NCBI GenBank assembly: GCA_038259825.1
Contig: JBBSOK010000014.1
Coordinates: 1 to 36,195, forward strand
Length of the DNA: 36,195 nt
Origin: JBBSOK01 sp038259825
Lineage (GTDB): Bacteria > Bacteroidota > Bacteroidia > Flavobacteriales > Flavobacteriaceae
Direction of reading: 5' to 3'
Below, piece by piece: positions 24,912-33,176 of this stretch. How positions within the stretch are numbered: position 1 is the stretch's first letter; each line of letters opens with the position of its first letter. The notes under the pieces are model-generated. The model saw only the letters and a program-made list of their open reading frames with translations. It did not search any database and had not been told where the DNA came from. Both the position numbers and the translations under genes were made by a program.

Positions 24912-25298
24912 ATGTTCCCAAAAGAATTTTACAATCACACAAAAAATAATGTTTATACGGAAATAAAAGGCGGAACGGAACGGGAAAAATTCCTGGAAAT
25001 CTGGGTTGTTACCGTAAACAATCGCGTTTTTGCCAGAAGTTGGGCTAAAAGTGAAAAGAGTTGGTATACTGCTTTTTTGGAAGCCGGAGTTGGACAACTT
25101 AAATATGGTAATAAAATAATTAATGTTACAGGGAAAAAGCTGCATAAAAATTTTGAAATCCATCTTGACATAAGTAAAGAATATTTACAAGTATTTAGTC
25201 AGCCTGAAAATCTTGAATATTCCGAAGGAATAGCAAAACCTGAATATTTTGATTATACAATGGAATTTTTCTTTGAAGGAGATGATGTCAAAAGATAA
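24912..25298 (+). CDS. DUF2255 family protein
   Basis: This 128-residue soluble protein matches the DUF2255 pattern: an opening KEFYNHTKNNVYTEIKGGT, then FLEIWVVTVNNRVFARSW (a strand with W and R), then SWYTAFLEAGVGQL and a final strand region. Proteins with this domain are small single-domain beta-barrels related in shape to nitroreductase/FMN-binding split barrels. Their reaction is unknown. There is no signal peptide. It is in the same orientation as xth and the aldo/keto reductase gene, 77 bases from the latter with a hairpin between them. Confidence 0.75.
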   Translation: MFPKEFYNHTKNNVYTEIKGGTEREKFLEIWVVTVNNRVFARSWAKSEKSWYTAFLEAGVGQLKYGNKIINVTGKKLHKNFEIHLDISKEYLQVFSQPENLEYSEGIAKPEYFDYTMEFFFEGDDVKR

Positions 25299-25313
25299 TA
25301 AACAGATTGAGCC

Positions 25314-25335
25314 CAGAAAATTTGTAAATTTTCTG
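25314..25335. repeat. Perfect inverted repeat between the DUF2255 and aldo/keto reductase genes
   Basis: CAGAAAATTT (25314-25323) and AAATTTTCTG (25326-25335) form a perfect 10-base palindrome with a 2-base centre, 15 bases after the DUF2255 stop. No T run follows, so it is not a classical terminator. It could be an operator, a cruciform/hairpin or an RNA-processing site. Confidence 0.5.
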
Positions 25336-25354
25336 AAGCAGATAAAATAGATTT

Positions 25355-25366
25355 CCGCCTGCGCGG
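25355..25366. repeat. GC-rich mini-hairpin, possible remnant of a REP-like repeat
   Basis: CCGC-CTGC-GCGG stands out as GC-rich in an AT-rich gap and lies nine bases before the aldo/keto reductase ATG. The wording TTCCGCCTGCGCGGG resembles the dispersed intergenic palindromes seen in many Bacteroidota genomes (recollection, not a search). Only one copy was noticed in this window. Confidence 0.35.
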
Positions 25367-25375
25367 GCAACAAAC

Positions 25376-26413
25376 ATGAAATACACAAAATTACCAAATA
25401 CAGATATAAAAATTAGTAAAATTTGTCTGGGCACAATGACTTGGGGCGGACAGAATACGGAAGCTGAAGGACACGAACAATTAGATTTTGCGATTGATAA
25501 TGGTATTAATTTTATAGATACAGCCGAAATGTACTCTGTGCCAGCAAGGCAAGAAACGCAAGGAAGCACGGAAAAAATAATTGGGTCTTGGCTAGCTAAA
25601 AACAAGAATCGAGAGAAGGTTGTGTTGGCATCCAAAATTACAGGACCTAGCCCAACTTTTTCTTTTTTAAGGGAAAATCTGGATTTTAGTAAACAATCGC
25701 TGGAAGATGCTTTACATAAAAGCTTGAATAGACTTCAAACAGATTATTTGGATTTATATCAACTTCATTGGCCAGAAAGAAGTACAAATTTCTTCGGAAA
25801 AAGAGATTTTACAAAAGACGAAGATGAAAAGTGGAAAGATAATTTTGCCGAAGTTTTAGATAATTTGGAAGGTTTTATAAAACAGGGAAAAATCCGAAAT
25901 ATTGGTATAAGCAATGAAACGCCTTACGGTTTATCACGATATTTAGAAGAAAATAGGAAAGGAAAATCAAAAATGATTACGGTTCAAAACCCGTATAGTT
26001 TGTTGAATAGAAAAGATGAAATTGCAATGTCGGAAATTTTATTGCGAGAAAACGTGGGTTATTTGCCATACTCTCCCTTAGGGTTTGGTGTGCTAACTGG
26101 AAAATACTTGAACAATAAGAAACCAGAAAATGGTCGTATCACATTATTTCCGCAATATTCGCGATACAGCAACACAACGGCAGTTGAAGCTACAATGAGA
26201 TATAATGATATTGCAAAAAAGCATAATTTGAGTTTAACCCAAATGTCGCTGGCTTTCATAATTCAAAAGCCTTTTGTTACTGCGCCTATTATTGGAGCAA
26301 CTTCAATTAAACAACTTTCAGAAAATATTGAAAGCATCAACATAAATCTTTCCGAAGAAATTTTAAAGGAAATTGATGCGGTTCATAATGAAATTCCAAA
26401 TCCAGCGCCATAA
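25376..26413 (+). CDS. tas: NADP(H)-dependent aldo/keto reductase, Tas type
   Basis: This 345-residue TIM-barrel oxidoreductase closely follows E. coli Tas: LGTMTWGGQNTEAEGHEQLD at the start, AEMYSVPARQETQGSTE, LQTDYLDLYQLHWPER, then IGISNET and VQNPYSLLNR. It also ends in the same way, with a Pro-Ala-Pro tail. The catalytic tetrad is intact: D48, Y53, K87 and H131. The C-terminal segment IIGATSIKQLSENIES binds the nicotinamide cofactor phosphate. The physiological substrate of Tas-type enzymes is not well established; carbonyl detoxification is the usual assumption. It converges with the acyl-CoA dehydrogenase gene, 33 bases apart, with no visible terminator. Confidence 0.92.
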   Translation: MKYTKLPNTDIKISKICLGTMTWGGQNTEAEGHEQLDFAIDNGINFIDTAEMYSVPARQETQGSTEKIIGSWLAKNKNREKVVLASKITGPSPTFSFLRENLDFSKQSLEDALHKSLNRLQTDYLDLYQLHWPERSTNFFGKRDFTKDEDEKWKDNFAEVLDNLEGFIKQGKIRNIGISNETPYGLSRYLEENRKGKSKMITVQNPYSLLNRKDEIAMSEILLRENVGYLPYSPLGFGVLTGKYLNNKKPENGRITLFPQYSRYSNTTAVEATMRYNDIAKKHNLSLTQMSLAFIIQKPFVTAPIIGATSIKQLSENIESININLSEEILKEIDAVHNEIPNPAP

Positions 26414-26446
26414 ATTGATTTATAGGTCGTGGCAAAATTTTAAATA

Positions 26447-27811
26447 TTAAACAAACGCGCTATAACCAGTAATTGCTCTTCCAACAATTAATGTATTAAT
26501 TTCTTTAGTGCCTTCATAACTGTAAATTGCCTCGGCATCCGCAACAAATCTTGCAACATCATATTCAAGCAAGATTCCATTTCCGCCCATAACTTCTCTT
26601 GCGCTTCTTACTACATCCCGGGTTCGTAAGCTACAAAAAACTTTGGCAAGGGAGGCGTGCTCATCGGTTAATATTCCTGCATCTTGCATTTCTGAAAGAC
26701 GGAAACAGAGGGTTTGCATGGCGGTAAGATTGCTCAGCATTTCAACCAAATGATTTTGAATTAATTGAAAAGTTGCAATTGGCTTTCCAAATTGTTCACG
26801 TTTTTTGGTGTATTTAAGCGCGCCTTCATAAGCACCTCTTGAGCAGCCAACAGCTTGCCAAGCTACCGAAGCTCTTGTCATTTTCAATACTTTTGCAGTA
26901 TCTCTAAAACTATCACATTTTTGTAACCTATCACTTTCTAGAACGCGACAATCAGTTAAAGTAACAATAGCATTTTGCACGGTTCGCAAAGCCATTTTGT
27001 CGGCCATTTTTTCAGCCTTAAATCCTGGGTTTTCTTTTTTTACTATAAAACCTTTTACTTTTTGGGAAACTTCATCTTTCGCCCAAATAATTATAACATC
27101 CGCAAAAGTTGCATTGCCAATCCATTTTTTCTGTCCGTTTAAAACCCATTCATCACCTTCCAAACGGCACGTTGTTCGCATACCCTGAGATACGTCACTT
27201 CCGCCGTCCGGTTCAGTTAAACCAAAAGCTCCAATGGATTCCATACGTTGCATTTTTGGCAGCCATTCCTGTTTCTGTTCTTCACTGCCGCATACATAAA
27301 TACTGCCCATTGCCAGGCCGCTGTGCACGCCAAAAAACGTACTAATTGAAACATCAACCCGTGCAAGTTCCATTGCTAAAATACCTTCCATTACGCTGGT
27401 TTGACCTGGACAACCGTAGCCTTCGTAGCCCATTCCGCAGATGTTGAGTTTTGCCATTTTCGGAATTATTTCAAAAGGAAATTCTGCCCTATTCCAAAAG
27501 TCATTTGCAATTGGCTTAACTTCATCTTCCATAAAATTGCGGACTTTTATCTGAATTTCACGTTGCTCTTTTGTCAACTTTAAACTCAAATCATAAAAAT
27601 CTCCATCTATTGGTGGTAATTTATGTTGACCTTTTTTAGCGCTTTTATTTTTCAACATTTTCATTAAGCCTTTCAATTGCCTTTCATCTAAAGCTGAAAA
27701 GGCTTTCATAACTTCAGGCAAATCTACCTTTTGAGAAATTTTTGCAAGGGCATCAACATCAACACTTTTTAACACTGAAAAAACACCTTTAATTTTTGAG
27801 AAAATGGACAT
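26447..27811 (-). CDS. Acyl-CoA dehydrogenase, glutaryl-CoA dehydrogenase-like
   Basis: This 454-residue FAD enzyme introduces an alpha,beta double bond into an acyl-CoA. It shows the FAD/substrate motifs AFGLTEPDGGSDV and NGQKKWIGNA, the REQFGKPIATFQLIQNHL segment, MGGNGI, and the catalytic Glu E433 in SYEGTKEINTLIVGRAITG. That C-terminal context is closest to glutaryl-CoA dehydrogenases and plant short-chain acyl-CoA oxidases. An N-terminal extension of about 65 residues (SIFSKIKGVFSVLKS onward, Lys-rich and helical, no signal) precedes the normal family start at about residue 70 (DFYDLSLKLT). Glutaryl- versus short-chain specificity cannot be decided by eye. It is a single-gene unit between a convergent reductase and the same-strand M23 peptidase gene upstream. 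Confidence 0.93.
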   Translation of the reverse strand: MSIFSKIKGVFSVLKSVDVDALAKISQKVDLPEVMKAFSALDERQLKGLMKMLKNKSAKKGQHKLPPIDGDFYDLSLKLTKEQREIQIKVRNFMEDEVKPIANDFWNRAEFPFEIIPKMAKLNICGMGYEGYGCPGQTSVMEGILAMELARVDVSISTFFGVHSGLAMGSIYVCGSEEQKQEWLPKMQRMESIGAFGLTEPDGGSDVSQGMRTTCRLEGDEWVLNGQKKWIGNATFADVIIIWAKDEVSQKVKGFIVKKENPGFKAEKMADKMALRTVQNAIVTLTDCRVLESDRLQKCDSFRDTAKVLKMTRASVAWQAVGCSRGAYEGALKYTKKREQFGKPIATFQLIQNHLVEMLSNLTAMQTLCFRLSEMQDAGILTDEHASLAKVFCSLRTRDVVRSAREVMGGNGILLEYDVARFVADAEAIYSYEGTKEINTLIVGRAITGYSAFV

Positions 27812-27875
27812 ATTTGTTACGTTTAGTAGAACTTAAAGATAATTGCAATAGTTGTTGAAGTTGCTTAACAAAGTG

Positions 27876-29018
27876 TTAATAAGAAGGAAGAGGCTTTACA
27901 GTTTTATCTGAAATAAATCCTTTTAAGCCAGATTTTGATTGAATGTGGAAGAAATCTTCGCTCTTTCCCAAAATTGAAATAGTATCATTTTTTTTCAAAT
28001 TACCTAAAATTTTGAATCCTGAAATTGAAGCCTTAGCGACTTCAGTCCTATTTCTTGAAACAATAGCTTTGTTGAATTCTATTGAAGTATCAACCTTTTG
28101 TATTTCTGTCTGTTTTATAAATGGATACGGATTAATTGCGCCAACACTACCTTTATAAATGCCGAAATGAACGTGTGGCGGCGTTGTTTTTGCGTTCCCC
28201 GTATTGCCAACAAAGCCAATAGTGTCGCCTGCTTTTACTTTTTTTCCAGTTGTTGTACCAATGCTGTCTAAATGTGCATAATAAATAGATTTGCCAAAAA
28301 GACCGTCCCTTAGCCAAACTTGTTTTCCGCCAAGACCACGTTCCCCCGTATCTGCAATAATGCCATCTGTAACTGCAACGAGCGGCGTGCCTTTATCTGC
28401 AAAAATATCTACTCCTTCGTGACTTCTTTTTCCACCATCGCGCGGATCTGCCCAAAAGCTGCCAACGTCCCTATTGGTGCCGCCACTTACAGGAAAAATG
28501 TAGGTTGGTTGTACATAAATTTTTAATTGAAAAGGAAATTCAACACCTAATTGCGGTTGAATGATAATTTTGTATTCGGAAGAACTGTCAACTTCGGATG
28601 AAAGAAAAGCAGTATCCGTTTCAGCACTTTTTATAAACCGCAACGATTTTATAGAATTAGAATCTTTTTCTTTTTTAAAAAAATCTATAAAAACCTGAAG
28701 AGAATCTGTTTGCTTATTTACTTCAATAAAAATCTTTTCGCCTTCTTTAAGTTGAAGATCGTAACTATAAACCAAGTTTTCTTCAGAAGAAAAAATACCG
28801 CCTTCAGAATAGGGCATTAATATTTGAAGACTATCATTTTTTGCCTTTTCAAAAGCAATATTCCATTTTATATATAGCGAATCATTGTTTGCAAAATCCC
28901 TTTCGTATTTTTCACGAGCGGTTGGCTTTATAACTACATCGGCCACTTTTTGTACTTGCTCGCAGCTATAAAAGACTATAGCTATTGCTGAAAATATAAA
29001 ATATAATGATTTTTTCAT
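27876..29018 (-). CDS. M23 (LytM) family metallopeptidase lipoprotein with C-terminal SH3-like domain
   Basis: The 380-residue lipoprotein has a signal ending in VFYSC (C19). An N-terminal beta domain of about 150 residues resembles a pre-peptidase C-terminal or CUB-like module. The LytM catalytic domain (about 170-300) has a complete zinc site: H200 and D204 (SHEGVDIF), H249 (YYAHLDS) and H282-x-H284 (PHVHFGIY). The last 50 residues (FKILGNLKKNDTISILGKSE) fit a bacterial SH3 domain. M23 enzymes cut peptide cross-links in peptidoglycan, and a role in wall remodelling or septum splitting follows by family. It lies 66 bases from radA, in the same direction. Confidence 0.92.
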   Translation of the reverse strand: MKKSLYFIFSAIAIVFYSCEQVQKVADVVIKPTAREKYERDFANNDSLYIKWNIAFEKAKNDSLQILMPYSEGGIFSSEENLVYSYDLQLKEGEKIFIEVNKQTDSLQVFIDFFKKEKDSNSIKSLRFIKSAETDTAFLSSEVDSSSEYKIIIQPQLGVEFPFQLKIYVQPTYIFPVSGGTNRDVGSFWADPRDGGKRSHEGVDIFADKGTPLVAVTDGIIADTGERGLGGKQVWLRDGLFGKSIYYAHLDSIGTTTGKKVKAGDTIGFVGNTGNAKTTPPHVHFGIYKGSVGAINPYPFIKQTEIQKVDTSIEFNKAIVSRNRTEVAKASISGFKILGNLKKNDTISILGKSEDFFHIQSKSGLKGFISDKTVKPLPSY

Positions 29019-29084
29019 TTGGCCGGAAAAGTACGACCTAATTTACTTTTGGTAAAAAACTTAACGCAAGTTTAAATAGCTTTC

Positions 29085-30455
29085 CTACGTAAATAAATGT
29101 TTTACAACATCCTGTACTTTGGCAACTTTTATAATTTGTATACCATAATGCTGTTTAGGAAGTTTGCAATATTTTGAAATTATTATAGATGTAAATCCAA
29201 GTTTTTCCGCTTCCAAAATGCGTTGTTCTGCTCTATTTACAGGTCGTATTTCACCAGCTAGTCCAATTTCGGCAGCAAAGCACATTCTTTTATCAATTGT
29301 AATATCTACGTTGGATGATAAAACGGCGGCTACAACCGCTAAATCTATGGCTGGATCTTCAACCGTAATACCTCCGGTAATATTTAAAAAAACATCTTTT
29401 GCTCCAAGTTTAAAGCCGGCTCGTTTCTCTAAAACTGCTAAAATCATATTTAGCCGTTTTGCATTGTAGCCAGTTGCGCTTCGTTGTGGGGTACCGTAAA
29501 CGGCACTGCTAACAAGAGCTTGTATTTCAATCATTAATGGGCGCAAACCTTCCAGCGTTGCAGCAATTGCGGTACCGCTATGGTCTTCGTCATTCTTTGA
29601 AATCAAAATTTCAGACGGATTATTTACTTCCCGTAATCCGCTGCCTTGCATTTCATAAATGCCAAGTTCGTTTGTGCTTCCAAAACGATTTTTATTTGCC
29701 CTTAGAATTCTATAAATATGGTTTCGGTCACCTTCAAACTGCAATACGGTGTCAACCATATGCTCCAATATTTTAGGACCTGCAATATTTCCATCTTTTG
29801 TAATATGTCCAATTAAAATTACGGGCGTATCGGTTTCTTTTGCGAATTTTATAAGCTCGGTTGTGGTTTCCCGAATCTGTGAAATACTACCGGCACTGCT
29901 TTCAATATTATCTGTATGTAGTGTTTGAATACTGTCGATTACAACAATATCTGGCTCAATTTCTTCAATATTCCTGAATATATTTTGTGTTTTTGTTTCG
30001 GTTAAAATGTAACAGTTTTCAGAATTTGGGTGTATTCTTTCTGCCCGCATTTTAATTTGTTGCGCGCTCTCTTCGCCAGAAACATAAAGCGTTTTATAAG
30101 GAAGTTGCAACGCAATTTGGAGCATTAATGTACTTTTTCCAATTCCTGGTTCACCACCCAATAATGTAAGTGAGCCGGGCACAAGACCTCCACCTAAAAC
30201 ACGATTCAGTTCTTGGTTTTGCGTATCTAATCTTGTTTCCTTTTGGTTGGATATTTCAGATATTTTTTGCGGTTTCGCAGTTCGGTTTCTTTGGCTCGTG
30301 GAAGTCTCCTTTGTCTTCCAGCTTACTTTTTCGGCCTTTTCGATAACTTCTTCAGCAATTGTGTTCCATTCCTTACAAGCTGTGCATTGTCCTTGCCATT
30401 TGGAATAGTGCGCTCCGCAGTTTTGACAGTAAAATGTGGTCTTTAGTTTTGCCAT
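29085..30455 (-). CDS. radA: DNA repair protein RadA (Sms)
   Basis: This 456-residue RecA-like ATPase drives branch migration and processing of recombination intermediates. It shows the N-terminal C4 zinc finger (C10, C13, C24, C27), Walker A GGEPGIGKST with K107, Walker B (PDIVVIDSIQTL), the RadA-specific KNRFG motif (RANKNRFGS), and a Lon-protease-like C-terminal domain (LNITGGITVEDPAIDLAVV). The length is typical. It is divergent from the sensor kinase gene with only 50 bases between start codons. The M23 gene lies 66 bases downstream. Confidence 0.96.
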   Translation of the reverse strand: MAKLKTTFYCQNCGAHYSKWQGQCTACKEWNTIAEEVIEKAEKVSWKTKETSTSQRNRTAKPQKISEISNQKETRLDTQNQELNRVLGGGLVPGSLTLLGGEPGIGKSTLMLQIALQLPYKTLYVSGEESAQQIKMRAERIHPNSENCYILTETKTQNIFRNIEEIEPDIVVIDSIQTLHTDNIESSAGSISQIRETTTELIKFAKETDTPVILIGHITKDGNIAGPKILEHMVDTVLQFEGDRNHIYRILRANKNRFGSTNELGIYEMQGSGLREVNNPSEILISKNDEDHSGTAIAATLEGLRPLMIEIQALVSSAVYGTPQRSATGYNAKRLNMILAVLEKRAGFKLGAKDVFLNITGGITVEDPAIDLAVVAAVLSSNVDITIDKRMCFAAEIGLAGEIRPVNRAEQRILEAEKLGFTSIIISKYCKLPKQHYGIQIIKVAKVQDVVKHLFT

Positions 30456-30505
30456 AATCTTGGGCTAAATTAGTTATATTTACGCTATCTAACTTCAGAA
30501 ATTTA

Positions 30506-32527
30506 ATGAAATTATATCACTTTTTCTTTTTGTTTTTCTTTCTTGTTCTTACTGTAACGGCCCAAGATAAGGACATAAGTAAGGAAGTTAAAGTTCTGGA
30601 GGTAAAAATTGAAAAGGCCGAAAAAGGAGAGAAATTATTTTTACTAGATAGCCTTGCCAAATTAACCTTTGAAAAAGGAGAATATAATTATCCTCAAAAT
30701 GCCCAAAATGCAATTGATCTAGGAATTAAATTGGATTCCTTAAATATTGCCATTCGAAATGTAAATAATTTGGTTGATTATTATAATAATGTAGACAATC
30801 AGCCAGATCTAGGTTTAAGGCTATTTAAGTCTTTTTTAGGAAAGGCAACTTTAGTTACAAAGGATAATCTTTTGGGTGCTTATTATCTGAATGGAGGGGA
30901 CAGCCATTATTTTATGAATGATGCAGAATCTTCTTTAATTTATTATGAAAGAGCCGAGTACTACGCAATGCGTTCCAATAATCAAAAATTATTGGGGTTG
31001 GCAAAGCTATATGTTGGTATGACACAGTCCCATCTCGGTTTTTTTGGAGAGAGTTCGGTAGATTTACAGAGGGCTTCTGCCATCTTTACTACTTTAAAAG
31101 ACACCTTTAATATAATAAGCGCCAAAAATGCACTCAGCATTTTATACAGTAAAAATGGTTTTTTTGTTGAAGCTGAGAATGAACGAAACGAGGCTATAAG
31201 AATGGCCGAAATCAAGGAAAGCTATGGACAGTTAGTTCAATTTTATTTTAATGCGGCAACCGATGCTCAAAAAATGGGTAATGAAGAAAAACGAATTGAT
31301 GATTTATTAAAAGCCCGAGAGTATTTGCCAAAATCAAATTATCGAAAAATTCACGAACCATCTGTTCTTGCTGGTTTAGTAATTGCTTACTCACAGAATA
31401 GTGACCTAATATTAGCTCAGAAATATTTAAACGAACTAAATGTTGTTGGAAATATTAAACTACCATCAAATAGACCAACTTACATTGATGCGTTAAAGCA
31501 TTTATCCTTTGCTAGAAAAAATTACAAAGCCGCTTTAAAATTAGGCGAGGAACACTTAATTCTTAAAAAAGAATCTAAAAGTTACGAAGAAATTCAAAAT
31601 GCAGAAAAGTTTCTTTCTGATGTTTATACACAGCTTGGTGATGATACGCAGGCTTTCGTTCACTTTAAAAATTATTATACGTTAAAAGATTCCATCTTAA
31701 ATCAACAAAATACTAAAGCCCTTGGTTATTATCAAACCTTGTATGAAATTGAAAAAAAGGATAGAACCATTAAAAGTCAAGAAGCAGATATTGAGTTATT
31801 GGCAGCAAAAAGTAGGGTTCAAAATCAGCTTTTATTATTTGGCGGATTAGGGCTTGTATTTATTTTTGGACTTATACTGTTGTATCGTTCCCGTTTTAAT
31901 TCAAGAAAAAGTGAGCGTTTACAGCGGCAATTTTCGCAGGACTTAATTAGCGCGCAAGAAGCAGAAAGAACAAGGGTTTCAAGAGAACTTCACGATAGCG
32001 TTGGTCAAAAACTAATGCTGCTTACCCGAAAAACAAAAATGAGTGGTGATGCCGAAATGCAATTTTTAGCGGGAGATACATTGGATGAACTTAGAAGTAT
32101 ATCCAGAGGTTTGCACCCATCATCTTTGGAACGTATTGGTATTACGGCTGCAGTAGTTTCATTAATAAATGAGGTAGATAAAAACACCAATATTTTTTTT
32201 ACAAATGAAATTGAAAATATAGATAACTGCATTTCCAAAGAGCGCTCGCTACATTTGTACAGAATTATTCAAGAAGTGCTCACAAATATTGTTAAACATT
32301 CTGAGGCGAAAGCTGCTTTTGTAACTATTAAAAGAGAGAATCAAATTATTGAAACTACAATTGTAGATAATGGTAAAGGATTTGATTACACATCAATAGA
32401 CAAAAATGCAACATCGCTAGGAATGAAGACTTTGCTAGAAAGATCAAAAATAATTAAAAGCCGTCTAGATGTTACAAGCGAAGCAAATAAAGGAACAACC
32501 ATTGCTATAATTACGCCTATTGTATGA
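30506..32527 (+). CDS. TPR-containing sensor histidine kinase (HisKA_3/NarX-like)
   Basis: The 673-residue kinase has a signal peptide (MKLYHFFFLFFFLVLTVTAQ), a periplasmic helical tetratricopeptide region (about 30-420), a short coiled coil, and one membrane helix (about 438-460, LLLFGGLGLVFIFGLILLY). The HisKA_3 dimerisation domain has phospho-acceptor H496 (SRELHDSVGQ), and the ATPase domain has EVLTNIVKHSEA, DNGKGFDY and a glycine motif SLGMKTLLER. It is paired with a LuxR-type regulator whose ATG overlaps its stop (ATGA at 32524), a standard two-component operon. The layout is widespread in flavobacteria. Ligand unknown. The start is 50 bases from divergent radA. Confidence 0.92.
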   Translation: MKLYHFFFLFFFLVLTVTAQDKDISKEVKVLEVKIEKAEKGEKLFLLDSLAKLTFEKGEYNYPQNAQNAIDLGIKLDSLNIAIRNVNNLVDYYNNVDNQPDLGLRLFKSFLGKATLVTKDNLLGAYYLNGGDSHYFMNDAESSLIYYERAEYYAMRSNNQKLLGLAKLYVGMTQSHLGFFGESSVDLQRASAIFTTLKDTFNIISAKNALSILYSKNGFFVEAENERNEAIRMAEIKESYGQLVQFYFNAATDAQKMGNEEKRIDDLLKAREYLPKSNYRKIHEPSVLAGLVIAYSQNSDLILAQKYLNELNVVGNIKLPSNRPTYIDALKHLSFARKNYKAALKLGEEHLILKKESKSYEEIQNAEKFLSDVYTQLGDDTQAFVHFKNYYTLKDSILNQQNTKALGYYQTLYEIEKKDRTIKSQEADIELLAAKSRVQNQLLLFGGLGLVFIFGLILLYRSRFNSRKSERLQRQFSQDLISAQEAERTRVSRELHDSVGQKLMLLTRKTKMSGDAEMQFLAGDTLDELRSISRGLHPSSLERIGITAAVVSLINEVDKNTNIFFTNEIENIDNCISKERSLHLYRIIQEVLTNIVKHSEAKAAFVTIKRENQIIETTIVDNGKGFDYTSIDKNATSLGMKTLLERSKIIKSRLDVTSEANKGTTIAIITPIV

Positions 32528-33174
32528 TAGAAAAAGAAAATATTTCGCTGGTAATAGCAGACGATCACCCAATGATTTTAAAAGGGCTTTATGAAGAGCT
32601 GAGTGCTAATAACTACAGCATACTTGCCCAAGCATCCAATGGCAACCTTGCGTTGGACGCCATTTTATTGCACCAGCCCAAATTAGCATTGTTGGATATA
32701 GACATGCCAGGACTTTCGGGTTTTGAAGTAATAAAAAAAGCACGGGAAAAGGATGTAGAAACTCGATTTATTGTAATGTCTTTTCACAAAGAAACTGAAT
32801 ATATAACCCAAGCCAAAGCGCTTGATGTAAAAGGCTATTTATTAAAAGAAGATACGTTTGATGAGGTTGAACGTTGTATGCAAAAGGTATTAAAAGATGA
32901 AGAATGTTTCAGCAATTCTTTTGAAAAAGGAGCCCTTAGAAATGTATCGGGAGATTTACAACGGTTAAAGGACTTAACACCATCCGAAACTGTAATCCTA
33001 AAATTAGTTGCACAACAAACAACAACGCACGATATTGCTGAAACACTTTTTGTTTCAACCCGAACCATCGAAAAACACCGAAGCAATATAATAGGTAAAT
33101 TAATGATAGATGGCGGCACAAATGCACTTACAAATTGGGCTTTGGTTAATAAAAGCTTGATTCTGGATTTGTAA
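32524..33174 (+). CDS. NarL/FixJ-family response regulator with LuxR-type HTH
   Basis: The 216-residue transcription regulator has an N-terminal receiver domain with acidic D13/D14 (VIADDHPM), phospho-acceptor D58 (LALLDIDMPG), Ser in IVMSFHKET and Lys in GYLLKED. A C-terminal LuxR helix-turn-helix follows (about 150-205), with LTPSETVILKLVAQQ and VSTRTIEKHRSNI. The start codon overlaps the kinase stop by four bases, so the pair is translationally coupled. Its stop is two bases from the end of the convergent hydrolase gene, leaving no room for a terminator between them. Target genes are unknown. Confidence 0.94.
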   Translation: MIEKENISLVIADDHPMILKGLYEELSANNYSILAQASNGNLALDAILLHQPKLALLDIDMPGLSGFEVIKKAREKDVETRFIVMSFHKETEYITQAKALDVKGYLLKEDTFDEVERCMQKVLKDEECFSNSFEKGALRNVSGDLQRLKDLTPSETVILKLVAQQTTTHDIAETLFVSTRTIEKHRSNIIGKLMIDGGTNALTNWALVNKSLILDL

Positions 33175-33176
33175 AT

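Noticed and set aside
25288..25635. Antisense 115-codon frame covering the start of the Tas-like gene
   Set aside because: The Tas-like protein keeps its whole N-terminus and catalytic residues here; the antisense product has no recognisable feature.
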